Program-made: the position numbers and the translations under genes
Notes under the pieces: model-generated
The model's input: only the letters and a program-made list of their open reading frames with translations
Databases searched by the model: none
Told to the model about the DNA's origin: nothing
In this document: positions 17,028-25,397 of the stretch, one piece after another
Numbering within the stretch: position 1 is the first letter of the stretch
How the letters are laid out: every line of letters starts with the position of its first letter
NCBI RefSeq assembly: GCF_019458805.1
Contig: NZ_JAIBOA010000014.1
Location: 62,001-126,000, forward strand
DNA: 64,000 nucleotides
From: Actinomadura parmotrematis
GTDB taxonomy: Bacteria > Actinomycetota > Actinomycetes > Streptosporangiales > Streptosporangiaceae
Direction of reading: 5' to 3'

Positions 17028-18332
17028 GTGACCGACTACCGAGTGTCCCAGCAGCTGTTCGACCGGGCGAACCGGGTGGTTCCGGGCGGGGTGAACTCGC
17101 CGGTGCGGGCGTTCCGCGCCGTCGGGGGCACGCCCCGCTTCATCGCCTCCGCGCGCGGCCCCTACCTCACCGACGCCGACGGCAACGAGCTCGTCGACCT
17201 CGTCTGCTCGTGGGGCCCGATGATCCTCGGGCACGCGCATCCGGCGGTCGTCGAGGCGGTCCGCGAGGCGGCGGCGCGCGGGACGTCCTACGGGGCGCCG
17301 ACCGAGGGCGAGGTGGCGCTCGCGGAGGAGATCGTGGCGCGGACCCCGGTCGAGCGGGTCCGGCTGGTCAACTCCGGCACCGAGGCGACGATGTCGGCGA
17401 TCCGGCTGGCCCGCGGGTTCACCGGCCGCACCAAGATCATCAAGTTCGCGGGCTGCTACCACGGGCACGTGGACGCGCTGCTCGCCGCCGCCGGGTCGGG
17501 GGTGGCGACGCTGGCGCTGCCCGACACCCCGGGCGTGACCGGCGCGACGACCGCCGACACGATCGTGCTGCCCTACAACGACGTCGCCGCGCTGGAGCAG
17601 GCGTTCGCCGACCACGGCCACGAGGTCGCCTGCGCGATCACCGAGGCGGTGCCGTGCAACATGGGCGTCGTGCCGCCGCTGGACGGCTTCAACGCGCTGC
17701 TGAAGCGGCTCTGCGAGCGGGCCGGCGCGCTGCTGGTCGTCGACGAGGTGCTGACGGGGTTCCGCGCGTCGGCGGCCGGCTGGTACGGCGTCGAGGGCGT
17801 CGCGGGCGACCTGGTCACCTACGGCAAGGTGATGGGCGGCGGGCTGCCCGCGGCCGCGTTCGGCGGCCGCGCCGACGTCATGGCCCACCTCGCGCCCGCC
17901 GGGCCCGTCTACCAGGCCGGCACCCTGTCGGGGAATCCGCTCGCCACCGCGGCGGGCCTCGCCACGCTGCGCAACGCGACGCCCGAGGTGTACGCCGCGA
18001 TCGACGACGCCGCGCGGGTCGTCGGGGACGCCGCGTCCGAGGCGCTCGCCAAGGCGGGCGTCCCGCACCGCCGGCAGGCCGCCGGGAACCTGTTCTCGAT
18101 CTTCTTCACCGAGGAGCCGGTGCACGACTTCGCCGGCGCGCAGGGCCAGGACGCCCGCGCCTACGCGGCGTTCTTCCACGCCGCCCTCGACCGCGGCGTC
18201 TACCTGCCGCCGTCGGCGTACGAGGTGTGGTTCCTGTCGGCCGCGCACGACGAGGCGGCGATCGACCGCATCCTTCAGGCGCTGCCGCACGCGGCGCGGG
18301 CGGCGGCCGAGGCCGCGTCCAGCGCCGAGTAG
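17028..18332 (+). CDS. hemL: glutamate-1-semialdehyde 2,1-aminomutase
   Basis: 434 residues, PLP-dependent conversion of glutamate-1-semialdehyde to 5-aminolevulinate, the step after HemA. Seen: VPGGVNSPVRAFRAVGGTP, the substrate segment NSGTEATMSAIRLARG, the PLP Asp in LLVVDEVLTGFR, and the PLP lysine in YGKVMGGGLPAAAFGG (about residue 268). GTG start; CAGACT at 17015-17020 would give a nearly leaderless mRNA. Together with hemA, hemC, hemD and hemB it completes the route from glutamyl-tRNA to uroporphyrinogen III within this window. Its 3' end overlaps the convergent DapA-like gene by 58 bp. Confidence 0.96.
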   Translation: MTDYRVSQQLFDRANRVVPGGVNSPVRAFRAVGGTPRFIASARGPYLTDADGNELVDLVCSWGPMILGHAHPAVVEAVREAAARGTSYGAPTEGEVALAEEIVARTPVERVRLVNSGTEATMSAIRLARGFTGRTKIIKFAGCYHGHVDALLAAAGSGVATLALPDTPGVTGATTADTIVLPYNDVAALEQAFADHGHEVACAITEAVPCNMGVVPPLDGFNALLKRLCERAGALLVVDEVLTGFRASAAGWYGVEGVAGDLVTYGKVMGGGLPAAAFGGRADVMAHLAPAGPVYQAGTLSGNPLATAAGLATLRNATPEVYAAIDDAARVVGDAASEALAKAGVPHRRQAAGNLFSIFFTEEPVHDFAGAQGQDARAYAAFFHAALDRGVYLPPSAYEVWFLSAAHDEAAIDRILQALPHAARAAAEAASSAE

Positions 18333-19150
18333 GCGTCCAGCGCCCGCCGGACGCTCTCGGGGCGCGGCGCGCGGAGCGGCGTCCGGACGCCCGGGTCGCC
18401 GATCACGCCGAGGCGGGCCAGGCACGCCTTGACGACGGCGGGCGACGGCTCGGCGAACAGCGCGTCCGCCAGCGGCAGCAGGGCGTTGTGCTCGGGCAGG
18501 GTGCGCGGCGCGGGGGCGAGCAGCGCGGTCGTGGAGATCGCGCCCGCCGCGCCGAGCCGCGCCATCGGGTAGGCGAGCGCGTCGTCGCCGCAGAGGACGG
18601 GCGTGCGGGTCTCGGCGAGCAGCCGCAGCGTGGCGTGGTCGAGGGCGCCGGGGCAGTGCTTCATCGTGGCCACGCCGTCCAGGTCGAGCAGTTCCAGCAG
18701 CGTCTCGACGCGCAGCTCCTTGGCCGTCCGGTAGGGGACGTTGTAGGGCACGAGCGGGACGTCCACGGCGGCGGCGACGTCCCGGAAGTGGTCCAGGACC
18801 GCCTCGTCGGACGGCCGCAGGTAGTAGGGGACGACGACGAGCAGCGCGTCGGCGAGCGGCGCGCGCTCGCGGGCCTCGGCGACCGTCGCGGCGGTGCCCA
18901 TCGCCCCCGCGCCGACGACGAGCGGCACGCCCGCGCCGGACGCGACGCCCCGGACGACGTCGAGGACGGTGCGGCGCTCGGCCTCGGTGAGCAGCGCCGC
19001 CTCGCCGGTGGTGCCGAGCGCGACGAGGCCGTCCGCGCCGAGGTCCAGGACGTGCCGGGCGAGGCGCTCCAGGGACGCGGTGTCGACGTCCCCGGCGGCG
19101 GTGAACGGCGTGACGAGGGACGGCAGCGTCCCGTGCGGCGCGGCGGGCAT
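18275..19150 (-). CDS. dihydrodipicolinate synthase (DapA)-family aldolase
   Basis: 291-residue TIM-barrel class I aldolase. Seen: TLPSLVTPFTAAGDVD, GTTGEAALLTEAER (the TTGE phosphate-like pocket), the catalytic Tyr in VPYNVPYRTA and the Schiff-base Lys in ATMKHCPG. The usual GRT after the Tyr is YRT, and the sequence is more divergent than housekeeping DapA, so the substrate may be another keto acid. It starts 5 bp after the EamA exporter gene and is co-transcribed with it. The C-terminus overlaps hemL on the opposite strand. Confidence 0.78.
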   Translation of the reverse strand: MPAAPHGTLPSLVTPFTAAGDVDTASLERLARHVLDLGADGLVALGTTGEAALLTEAERRTVLDVVRGVASGAGVPLVVGAGAMGTAATVAEARERAPLADALLVVVPYYLRPSDEAVLDHFRDVAAAVDVPLVPYNVPYRTAKELRVETLLELLDLDGVATMKHCPGALDHATLRLLAETRTPVLCGDDALAYPMARLGAAGAISTTALLAPAPRTLPEHNALLPLADALFAEPSPAVVKACLARLGVIGDPGVRTPLRAPRPESVRRALDAYSALDAASAAARAACGSA

Positions 19151-19155
19151 GGCGG

Positions 19156-20058
19156 TCACCTCGGGGTGTCGGGGACGAGGGCGGGGCGCGCCCGCAGGCC
19201 GGCGATGACGACCCCGGCGACGATCAGGGCGGCGCCGGCGAGCTGGGCGGCGGTGACGCGCTCGCGCAGCACGACCGCGGCCGACAGGAGGCCGAAGGGC
19301 GGGACGAGCAGCGAGTACATGCTCACGGTCCCGGCGGGGTAGCGGCGCATCAGCCATCCCCAGGCGCCGAAGCCGAACAGCGTCGAGGCGTAGGTGACGT
19401 AGGCGAGCGACCCGGCGCCCGCCCACGTGACGTGCCGGACCGCGTCCGGCAGCGCCCCCGGCCCCTCGAACAGCAGCGACAGCGCGAGCAGCGGCAGCAC
19501 CGGCACGAGCGACATCCAGACCATGAACCCGAAGGTGTCCACGGGCGCCGCCGCCGTCTCGTTCATGCGCCGCATCGCCACGTTCGACAGCGCCCACATC
19601 GCCGCGCCCGCCACGCACAGCGCGAACGGCAGGACCGGCCCGGACGTCCCGCCCGACTGGACGACGCCGAGCACCGCGACGCCGCTGAACGCGACGGCCA
19701 TGCCCGCGGCGCGCATCGCGGTGATGCGCTCGCGCAGCAGGACCCCCGCGAACAGGAAGGTGAACAGCGCCTGCGTCTGCAGCACCACCGACGACAGCCC
19801 GGCGGGCATCCCGAGGTGCATGCCGATGAACAGCAGCCCGAACTGGCCGACGCCGAGGGGCAGGCCGACGAGCCAGAGCCACCGCCACGCGACCGGCGGG
19901 CGCCGCACGAACAGGACGGCGGGCAGCGCCGCGAACGCGAAGCGCAGCGCGGCGAACAGCAGCGGCGGGAAGTCGTCCAGCCCGACCTTGATCGGCACGA
20001 AGTTGAAGCCCCAGACCGCCGCGATCAGCGCGGCGAACAGGGTGTGGCGGAGGCGCAT
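19156..20058 (-). CDS. EamA/DMT-superfamily exporter
   Basis: 300 residues with ten hydrophobic segments arranged as two EamA repeats: AALIAAVWGFNFVPIKVGLDD opens the first and LCVAGAAMWALSNVAMRRMNE the second. Loops have the usual Arg/Lys inside bias. The family exports amino acids and metabolites. With a DapA-like aldolase downstream and a divergent LysR regulator it may export a lysine-pathway compound, but this is only inferred from neighbours. Confidence 0.85.
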   Translation of the reverse strand: MRLRHTLFAALIAAVWGFNFVPIKVGLDDFPPLLFAALRFAFAALPAVLFVRRPPVAWRWLWLVGLPLGVGQFGLLFIGMHLGMPAGLSSVVLQTQALFTFLFAGVLLRERITAMRAAGMAVAFSGVAVLGVVQSGGTSGPVLPFALCVAGAAMWALSNVAMRRMNETAAAPVDTFGFMVWMSLVPVLPLLALSLLFEGPGALPDAVRHVTWAGAGSLAYVTYASTLFGFGAWGWLMRRYPAGTVSMYSLLVPPFGLLSAAVVLRERVTAAQLAGAALIVAGVVIAGLRARPALVPDTPR

Positions 20059-20131
20059 GGCCCCTATGCTCCGACCAGCGATGATTTAGGACAATCTAGA
20101 AGTTCTTGACGGCACGGTTTAGAATTGCTTC

Positions 20132-21031
20132 ATGCTGGATCTGGAACGGCTCCGCGCCCTGCACTCCGTCGCGACCTACGGCTCGGTGAGCGCGGCGGCC
20201 GACGTGCTGCACGTCACCACCTCGGCGGTGTCGCAGCAGCTCGCCAAGCTGGAGCGCGAGACCGGGCAGAAGCTGCTGGAGCGCAACGGCCGCGGCGTCC
20301 GGCTGACCGACGCCGCCGAGCTGCTCGTGACCCACGCCGAGCACATCCTGTCCCTCGTCGAGCGCGCCCAGGCCGACCTGGAGGCGCACCGCGGCACCGT
20401 CGTCGGGCGGCTCACCCTCGGCGCGTTCCCGACCGCGGTGCGCGGCCTCATCCCCGGCGCCCTCGGCCGCCTGCACCGCGAGCATCCCGACCTGAGCGTC
20501 CAGCTCCAGGAGCTCGACCCGTACCAGAGCATGCCGCTCGTCGTCCGCGGCGACCTCGACATGGCGATCGTGCAGGACTGGGACAACGAGCCGCTGCCGA
20601 ACCCCGAGGGGCTCCAGCGCGGCGCGATCTGCGACGACGTCGCCGACGTCGCGCTGCCGCCCGGCCACCCGCTGGCCGGCCGCGCGGAGATCGGCCTGAA
20701 GGAGCTGGCCGGCGACCCGTGGATCAGCTCCTCGCCCGGCAGCGTCTGCTGCGCCTGGCTGATCAACACGCTGCGCGGCTTCGAGGCCGAGCCGCGCATC
20801 GCCCACATGGCCTACGAGATCCCGACGCAGCTCGCCCTCGTCGCGGCCGGCCTCGGCAGCGCGATCCTGCCCCGCCTCGGCCGCTGCGACGTGCCGCCCG
20901 GCGTGACGATCCTGCCGCTGCGGCCCGCGATGACGCGCCGCGTCTACGCCGTCTGGCGGGAGGAGACCGCCCGCCGCCCCGCCGTCCGCGCCGCCCTCGC
21001 CGCCCTCCGCACCGGCCTCCCGCCGCTCTGA
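20132..21031 (+). CDS. LysR-family transcriptional regulator
   Basis: 299 residues. The N-terminal winged helix is MLDLERLRALHSVATYGSVSAAADVLHVTTSAVSQQLAKLE, and the effector-binding domain starts at about residue 90 (GRLTLGAFPTAVRGLIP). It is divergent from the EamA-DapA pair, the usual arrangement for a LysR regulator and its target. TAGAAT at 20120-20125 places the start point at the ATG (leaderless). The imperfect dyad TCTAGAAGTTCTTGA at 20095-20109 is a possible T-N11-A binding site in the 73-bp gap. Confidence 0.9.
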   Translation: MLDLERLRALHSVATYGSVSAAADVLHVTTSAVSQQLAKLERETGQKLLERNGRGVRLTDAAELLVTHAEHILSLVERAQADLEAHRGTVVGRLTLGAFPTAVRGLIPGALGRLHREHPDLSVQLQELDPYQSMPLVVRGDLDMAIVQDWDNEPLPNPEGLQRGAICDDVADVALPPGHPLAGRAEIGLKELAGDPWISSSPGSVCCAWLINTLRGFEAEPRIAHMAYEIPTQLALVAAGLGSAILPRLGRCDVPPGVTILPLRPAMTRRVYAVWREETARRPAVRAALAALRTGLPPL

Positions 21032-21040
21032 CCTGTCGGC

Positions 21041-21059
21041 CGGGCCGCCCGGCGGCCCG
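21041..21059. terminator. hairpin after the LysR gene
   Basis: Stem CGGGCCGC/GCGGCCCG (8 bp) with a 3-nt loop, 10 nt after the stop; no U-tract. Confidence 0.5.
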
Positions 21060-21098
21060 TCCGCGCATCGTCCGGGGCGGGCGGGGGAGAATGGGCCG

Positions 21099-21701
21099 GT
21101 GACTTTCGAGCTGCTGGTGTGGCATGAGGACGGGCCGGTCTCGCGCGAGCGGGCCGCCGCGACGGACCTGGACGGGCTCGCGCCCCACCCGCAGGTGGCG
21201 GCGTTCGCCGAGGAGTTCGGCAGCCTGCGCCCCGAGGCGGTCCCGCGCGTCCACGGCGGCGGCGCCGTCGTCGCCATGGAGCCCGACCGGGTCGACGAGC
21301 TGTCCACCGAGGTGTTCGCGCTCGCCAAGGCGCACGGGCTCGTCGTCTGGGATCCGGGCCGCGCGCTCGTCCACAACCTCGGCCCCGGCGGCGTCTACGA
21401 GGGCATGCAGTTCCACACCGGCGACGGGCTGATCGTCCTGGAGCCCGACCTCGGGCTCGTCCGCGACTCGCTCGCCCGGCTCGGCCCGGCCAACCCGTTC
21501 GCGGCGCTGGTGGTGTTCGGGGAGCACTTCGTGCAGGCGTCCCCCGAGCCCGGCGGGTTCGAGCTGGAGTACAAGGACAGCGCCCGCGGCGAGCTGCACC
21601 GCACCCACGTGGGCGGCGTCGCCGACGTGCAGCGGGCGTTCGAGGAGTACGCCACCGGCGACCGCGGCTTCCTGGACCGCCACGACTGGACGCTCGCCTG
21701 A
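21099..21701 (+). CDS. hypothetical protein (200 aa)
   Basis: Not recognised. Acidic, soluble, no signal peptide or membrane segment. Starts FELLVWHEDGPVSRERAA, with a middle part LVVWDPGRALVHNL and the end LDRHDWTLA. GAGAAT at 21087-21092 lies 6 nt before the GTG start, so it may be leaderless. It stands alone between the LysR gene and the histidine phosphatase, with good codon bias throughout. Confidence 0.65.
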   Translation: MTFELLVWHEDGPVSRERAAATDLDGLAPHPQVAAFAEEFGSLRPEAVPRVHGGGAVVAMEPDRVDELSTEVFALAKAHGLVVWDPGRALVHNLGPGGVYEGMQFHTGDGLIVLEPDLGLVRDSLARLGPANPFAALVVFGEHFVQASPEPGGFELEYKDSARGELHRTHVGGVADVQRAFEEYATGDRGFLDRHDWTLA

Positions 21702-21747
21702 CCGCGCCGGACGGTCCGCCGGAGGGCGCGGGTAACCTGGCGACGCG

Positions 21748-22386
21748 ATGACTGAGACCACGACTGTCCACCTGCTGCGCCACGGCGAGGTGCACAACCC
21801 CGAGGGCGTCCTGTACGGGCGGCTGCCCGGCTACCGGCTGAGCGAGACCGGCAACCTGATGGCGGCGACGGCGGCCACGTGGTTCGCGGGCCGCGACGTC
21901 ACGGCGCTGTTCTCCTCCCCGATGCAGCGGGCGCTGGAGACCTCCGCGCCGCTCGTCGACACCTTCGACCTGCCGGTCACGGTCGACGACCGGCTGATCG
22001 AGGCCGACAACCACTTCGAGGGCCTCACCTTCGGGGTCGGCGCGGGCTCGGTGCGGCGCCCCGAGCACTGGCGCTACCTGTACAACCCGTTCCGGCCGTC
22101 GTGGGGCGAGCCCTACCGGGAGATCGCGGCGCGGATGCGGTCGGCGGTCATCCGGGCGCGGGACGCGGCGCGCGGCCACGAGGCCGTCGCGGTCAGCCAC
22201 CAGCTGCCCATCTGGATCCTGCGGCTGCACGCCGAGAAGCGCCGCCTCTGGCACCACCCGGGCCGCCGCGAGTGCGCGCTCGCCAGCGTCACCAGCCTCA
22301 CCTTCGAGGGCAACCGGCTGGTCGAGGTCGCCTACGCCGACCCGTCGGCGGGCCTCGGCTCGGACGCCGGTGTCGCGGGCGCCTGA
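21748..22386 (+). CDS. histidine phosphatase (phosphoglycerate mutase-like) family protein
   Basis: 212 residues. The phosphohistidine motif LLRHGEV lies at residue 8-14, the second catalytic region is SSPMQRALETSAPL, and the late His is in VAVSHQLPIWI. Small phosphatase of unknown substrate. TAACCT at 21733-21738 suggests a nearly leaderless mRNA. The gene precedes resA exactly as Rv0525 precedes Rv0526 in mycobacteria, and hemL (Rv0524) is upstream in both, so it is linked by synteny to haem and cytochrome c biogenesis. Confidence 0.88.
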   Translation: MTETTTVHLLRHGEVHNPEGVLYGRLPGYRLSETGNLMAATAATWFAGRDVTALFSSPMQRALETSAPLVDTFDLPVTVDDRLIEADNHFEGLTFGVGAGSVRRPEHWRYLYNPFRPSWGEPYREIAARMRSAVIRARDAARGHEAVAVSHQLPIWILRLHAEKRRLWHHPGRRECALASVTSLTFEGNRLVEVAYADPSAGLGSDAGVAGA

Positions 22387-22404
22387 CCGGCCCACTACAT
22401 TGAG

Positions 22405-22421
22405 TACTACACGCTGTAGTA
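22405..22421. promoter_or_regulatory. TACTACA-cgc-TGTAGTA dyad before resA
   Basis: Perfect 7-bp inverted repeat with a 3-bp centre, and a further ACTACA at 22394-22399. It ends just before the resA ribosome binding site AGGAGGG (22424-22430). It resembles BlaI/MecI/CopY-family operators (TACA-N2-TGTA core), with one extra central base. TACATT at 22396-22401 could be the -10, placing the dyad over the start point. Confidence 0.5.
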
Positions 22422-22434
22422 GTAGGAGGGTCCG

Positions 22435-23025
22435 TTGAACCCCCGCACCATCGCCGCCGCCCGTGCCGCCGCGGGCGCCCTCGCCCTCGGCGGGCTGCTC
22501 GCCGGCTGCGCGGGGAGCAGCGCCGACGCCGGGCCGGGCGGCGGCGACAACCGCTTCATCGGCGGCGACGGCAACGTCCAGCGGATCGCCGCGTCCGCCC
22601 GCGCGTCCACGCCGTCGGCGTCGGGCAAGACGCTGGAGGGCGAGGACCTCGCCCTGTCGTCGTTCAAGGGCAAGGTCACCGTCGTCAACTTCTGGGCGTC
22701 CTGGTGCGCGCCGTGCCGCGGCGAGGCGCCGTCGCTGGAGCAGGTCTACGGCCAGAACAAGGCCGAGGGCGTCCAGTTCGTCGGCGTCGACTTCAAGGAC
22801 GCGGCGGAGAACGCCAAGGCGTTCCAGCGCAAGTTCAAGGTCACCTACCCGAGCTTCTTCGACGCCGACGGGCAGATCGGCCTGGCCTTCCGCGACGTCC
22901 CGCCGAACGCGATCCCGAGCACCCTGGTGCTGGACCGCCAGGGCCGCGTCGCCGCCCGCATCATCGGCGCGACGACCTTCTCCAAGCTGAACCCCCTCGT
23001 CACGGAAGTCCTGGCCGAGAAGTGA
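22435..23025 (+). CDS. resA: ResA/TlpA-type thioredoxin-like lipoprotein for cytochrome c maturation
   Basis: 196 residues. A signal peptide ends in the lipobox LLAGC (Cys at about residue 23), so it is anchored outside the membrane. The thioredoxin domain has VNFWASWCAPCRGEAP with active-site CAPC, and the cis-Pro is in NAIPSTLVLD. It keeps apocytochrome c haem-binding cysteines reduced. The start is TTG, supported by AGGAGGG 5 nt upstream. Its stop overlaps ccdA by GTGA. First gene of the ccs operon. Confidence 0.9.
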   Translation: MNPRTIAAARAAAGALALGGLLAGCAGSSADAGPGGGDNRFIGGDGNVQRIAASARASTPSASGKTLEGEDLALSSFKGKVTVVNFWASWCAPCRGEAPSLEQVYGQNKAEGVQFVGVDFKDAAENAKAFQRKFKVTYPSFFDADGQIGLAFRDVPPNAIPSTLVLDRQGRVAARIIGATTFSKLNPLVTEVLAEK

Positions 23026-23762
23026 GCGCGACTGAGACGGTGACCAGCGGGTCGTTGCTGGCGGCGGCGCCGCTGGCGGCGGCGGCGGGTCTCGTCTCGT
23101 TCGCCTCGCCCTGCGTGCTGCCGCTCGTTCCCGGCTACCTGTCGTACGTGACGGGCATGAGCGGTGCGGACCTCGCGGCGCAGCGGCGGGGGCGGCTGAC
23201 GGCCGGGGTGCTGCTGTTCATCGCCGGGTTCTCCGCCGTGTTCGTCGCGATGGGCGCGGTCACCGGCGGCGTCGGCCGCTGGCTCGCCGAGTACGCCGAC
23301 CCGATCAGCCGGGTGCTCGGCGTCGTCACCATCGTGTTCGGGCTCGCGTTCATGGGCCTCGTCCCGGGCTTGCAGCGGACGGTGAAGTCCGGGCGGCTGC
23401 CCGCCGCCGGGCTCGCCGGGGCGCCGCTGCTCGGCGTCCTGTTCGGGCTCGGCTGGACGCCGTGCATCGGCCCGACGCTCGGCGCCGTGCAGATGCTGTC
23501 GTTCAGCGAGGGCAGCGCGGGCCGCGGGGCGCTGCTGTCGCTCGCCTACTGCGCCGGCCTCGGGCTGCCGTTCCTGCTCACGGCGCTCGCCTACCGGCGC
23601 GCGCTCGGCGCGTTCGGCGTCGTCAAGCGGCACTACCCGCTGGTCATGCGGATCGGCGGCGGGATGCTCGTCCTCATCGGCGTGCTGCTGGTGACGGGGC
23701 TGTGGAACGACCTGACCATCCAGCTGAAGTCGTGGATCAGCGGCTTCGAACCGGTTATTTGA
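23022..23762 (+). CDS. ccdA: cytochrome c biogenesis protein CcdA
   Basis: 246 residues, about six membrane segments. It passes electrons from cytoplasmic thioredoxin to extracytoplasmic ResA. The two redox cysteines are in FASPCVLPLVPGYLSY and LGWTPCIGPTLGAV, the classical CcdA/DsbD-beta pair. GTG at 23022 overlaps the resA stop (GTGA). Standard length. Confidence 0.95.
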   Translation: MSATETVTSGSLLAAAPLAAAAGLVSFASPCVLPLVPGYLSYVTGMSGADLAAQRRGRLTAGVLLFIAGFSAVFVAMGAVTGGVGRWLAEYADPISRVLGVVTIVFGLAFMGLVPGLQRTVKSGRLPAAGLAGAPLLGVLFGLGWTPCIGPTLGAVQMLSFSEGSAGRGALLSLAYCAGLGLPFLLTALAYRRALGAFGVVKRHYPLVMRIGGGMLVLIGVLLVTGLWNDLTIQLKSWISGFEPVI

Positions 23763-23763
23763 G

Positions 23764-25392
23764 ATGACAGACACACAAGGCACCGAGTCCGCCACCGAGG
23801 CCCCCGCCGAGCGGCGGGCGCCGGGCGACGCCCCGGCGCGGCCGAGGGGCCTCGGCCCGCTCGGCTGGCTGCGCTGGGGCTGGCGGCAGCTGACCACCAT
23901 GCGCACCGCGCTGGTCCTGCTGTTCCTGGTCGCGGTCGGCGCCGTCCCCGGCTCGATCCTGCCGCAGCGCGGCGAGGCGCCCGAGCGCGTCGAGCAGTAC
24001 CTCCAGGACCACAGGACGGCGGGCCCGTTCCTGGACAAGCTGAAGATGTTCGACGTCTTCGCCTCGCCCTGGTTCGCGGCCATCTACATCCTGCTGTTCG
24101 TGTCGCTCGCCGGCTGCGTGATCCCGCGCGCCGCCAAGCACCTCCAGGCGATGCGGGCCCGCCCCCCGGCGGCGCCCCGCAACCTGGAGCGGCTGCCGCA
24201 GGCGGCGTCCTTCGAGACCGGCCGGACGCCGGACGAGGTCCTCGCCGAGGCCCGCAAGGTCCTGAAGCGCCGCCGGTTCCGGGTGGACGCGGCGGACGGC
24301 GCGGTCGCCGCCGAGAAGGGCTACCTCGGCGAGACCGGCAACCTGGTGTTCCACCTGGCGCTGCTCGGGCTGCTGTTCGCGCTCGGCCTCGGCAACTCCT
24401 TCGGCTACCGCGGCAACGTGCTGCTGAGCGAGGGCAAGACGTTCGCGAACTCGCTCAGCAACTACGACCAGTTCAAGCCGGGCCGCCAGTTCGACACCGA
24501 CGAGATGGCGCCGTTCACCCTGACGCTCGACAAGTTCAAGGCCGAGTACGAGACCAAGGGCGACAAGCGCGGCCAGGCGACCGACTTCTCCGCGCGGGTG
24601 CGGTTCAAGGACGACCCGTCCGCCAAGGAGCGGCCCTACGACCTCAAGATCAACCATCCGCTGAAGGTCGGCGGCGCCAAGGTCTACCTGCTCGGCCACG
24701 GGTACGCGCCGAAGTTCACCGTCCGCGACGCCAAGGGGAACATCGCCTTCCAGGACAGCGTGCCGTTCCTGGCGATGGAGCCGCAGAACCTGACGTCCGA
24801 GGGCGTCATCAAGGTCCCCGACGCCGACCCCGAGCAGCTCGCGTTCTACGCGATCCTCTGGCCGACGGCGGTCGCCTCCGACGACGGCAAGCAGATCGTG
24901 TCGGCGTTCCCGGCGGCGCTCCGCCCCGTCCTCACGATCTCGACGTTCACCGGCGACATCGGCCTGGACTCGGGCGTCCCGCAGTCGGTGTACCAGCTCC
25001 CGGCGCTGAAGGACGGCAGGCTGAAGCCGCTGCCCGGCGGCAGCAAGCTGCTGGAGCCGGGCGAGTCGTTCACGCTGCCCGGCGGCAAGGGGACGGTCAC
25101 CTTCGACGGCCTGGACGAGTGGATCAGCCTGTCGGTGAACGACGACCCGGGCCGCGTCCCGGCGCTGGTCGCGGCCGTCCTCGCCGTCTTCGGGGTGGCG
25201 ACGTCCTTCCTCGTCCGGCGCCGCCGGGTGTGGGTCCGTGCGGGGGCCGGGGAGGACGGGCGTACCGTGGTGCGGGTCGGCGGGCTGACCCTGGGGAACC
25301 CGACCGCGGAGTTCGATGAGATCACGGCCGCGCTGAGCGGCGCGCGGCCTGGCGGCGAGGAGCCCGCCCCGGCCACCGGAAAGAAGGAGTGA
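23764..25392 (+). CDS. resB: cytochrome c biogenesis protein ResB
   Basis: 542 residues, the large subunit of the system II cytochrome c synthase. Membrane helices occur at about 50-75, 100-125 and 190-215, followed by a large extracytoplasmic domain (about 230-470) and a last helix (VPALVAAVLAVFGVATSFLV) before a basic tail. Recognisable ResB features are TMRTALVLLFLVAVGAVPGSILPQR and ETGNLVFHLALLGLL. One base after ccdA. It works with CcsA to attach haem to CXXCH motifs outside the membrane. Confidence 0.93.
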   Translation: MTDTQGTESATEAPAERRAPGDAPARPRGLGPLGWLRWGWRQLTTMRTALVLLFLVAVGAVPGSILPQRGEAPERVEQYLQDHRTAGPFLDKLKMFDVFASPWFAAIYILLFVSLAGCVIPRAAKHLQAMRARPPAAPRNLERLPQAASFETGRTPDEVLAEARKVLKRRRFRVDAADGAVAAEKGYLGETGNLVFHLALLGLLFALGLGNSFGYRGNVLLSEGKTFANSLSNYDQFKPGRQFDTDEMAPFTLTLDKFKAEYETKGDKRGQATDFSARVRFKDDPSAKERPYDLKINHPLKVGGAKVYLLGHGYAPKFTVRDAKGNIAFQDSVPFLAMEPQNLTSEGVIKVPDADPEQLAFYAILWPTAVASDDGKQIVSAFPAALRPVLTISTFTGDIGLDSGVPQSVYQLPALKDGRLKPLPGGSKLLEPGESFTLPGGKGTVTFDGLDEWISLSVNDDPGRVPALVAAVLAVFGVATSFLVRRRRVWVRAGAGEDGRTVVRVGGLTLGNPTAEFDEITAALSGARPGGEEPAPATGKKE

Positions 25393-25397
25393 CGAGG

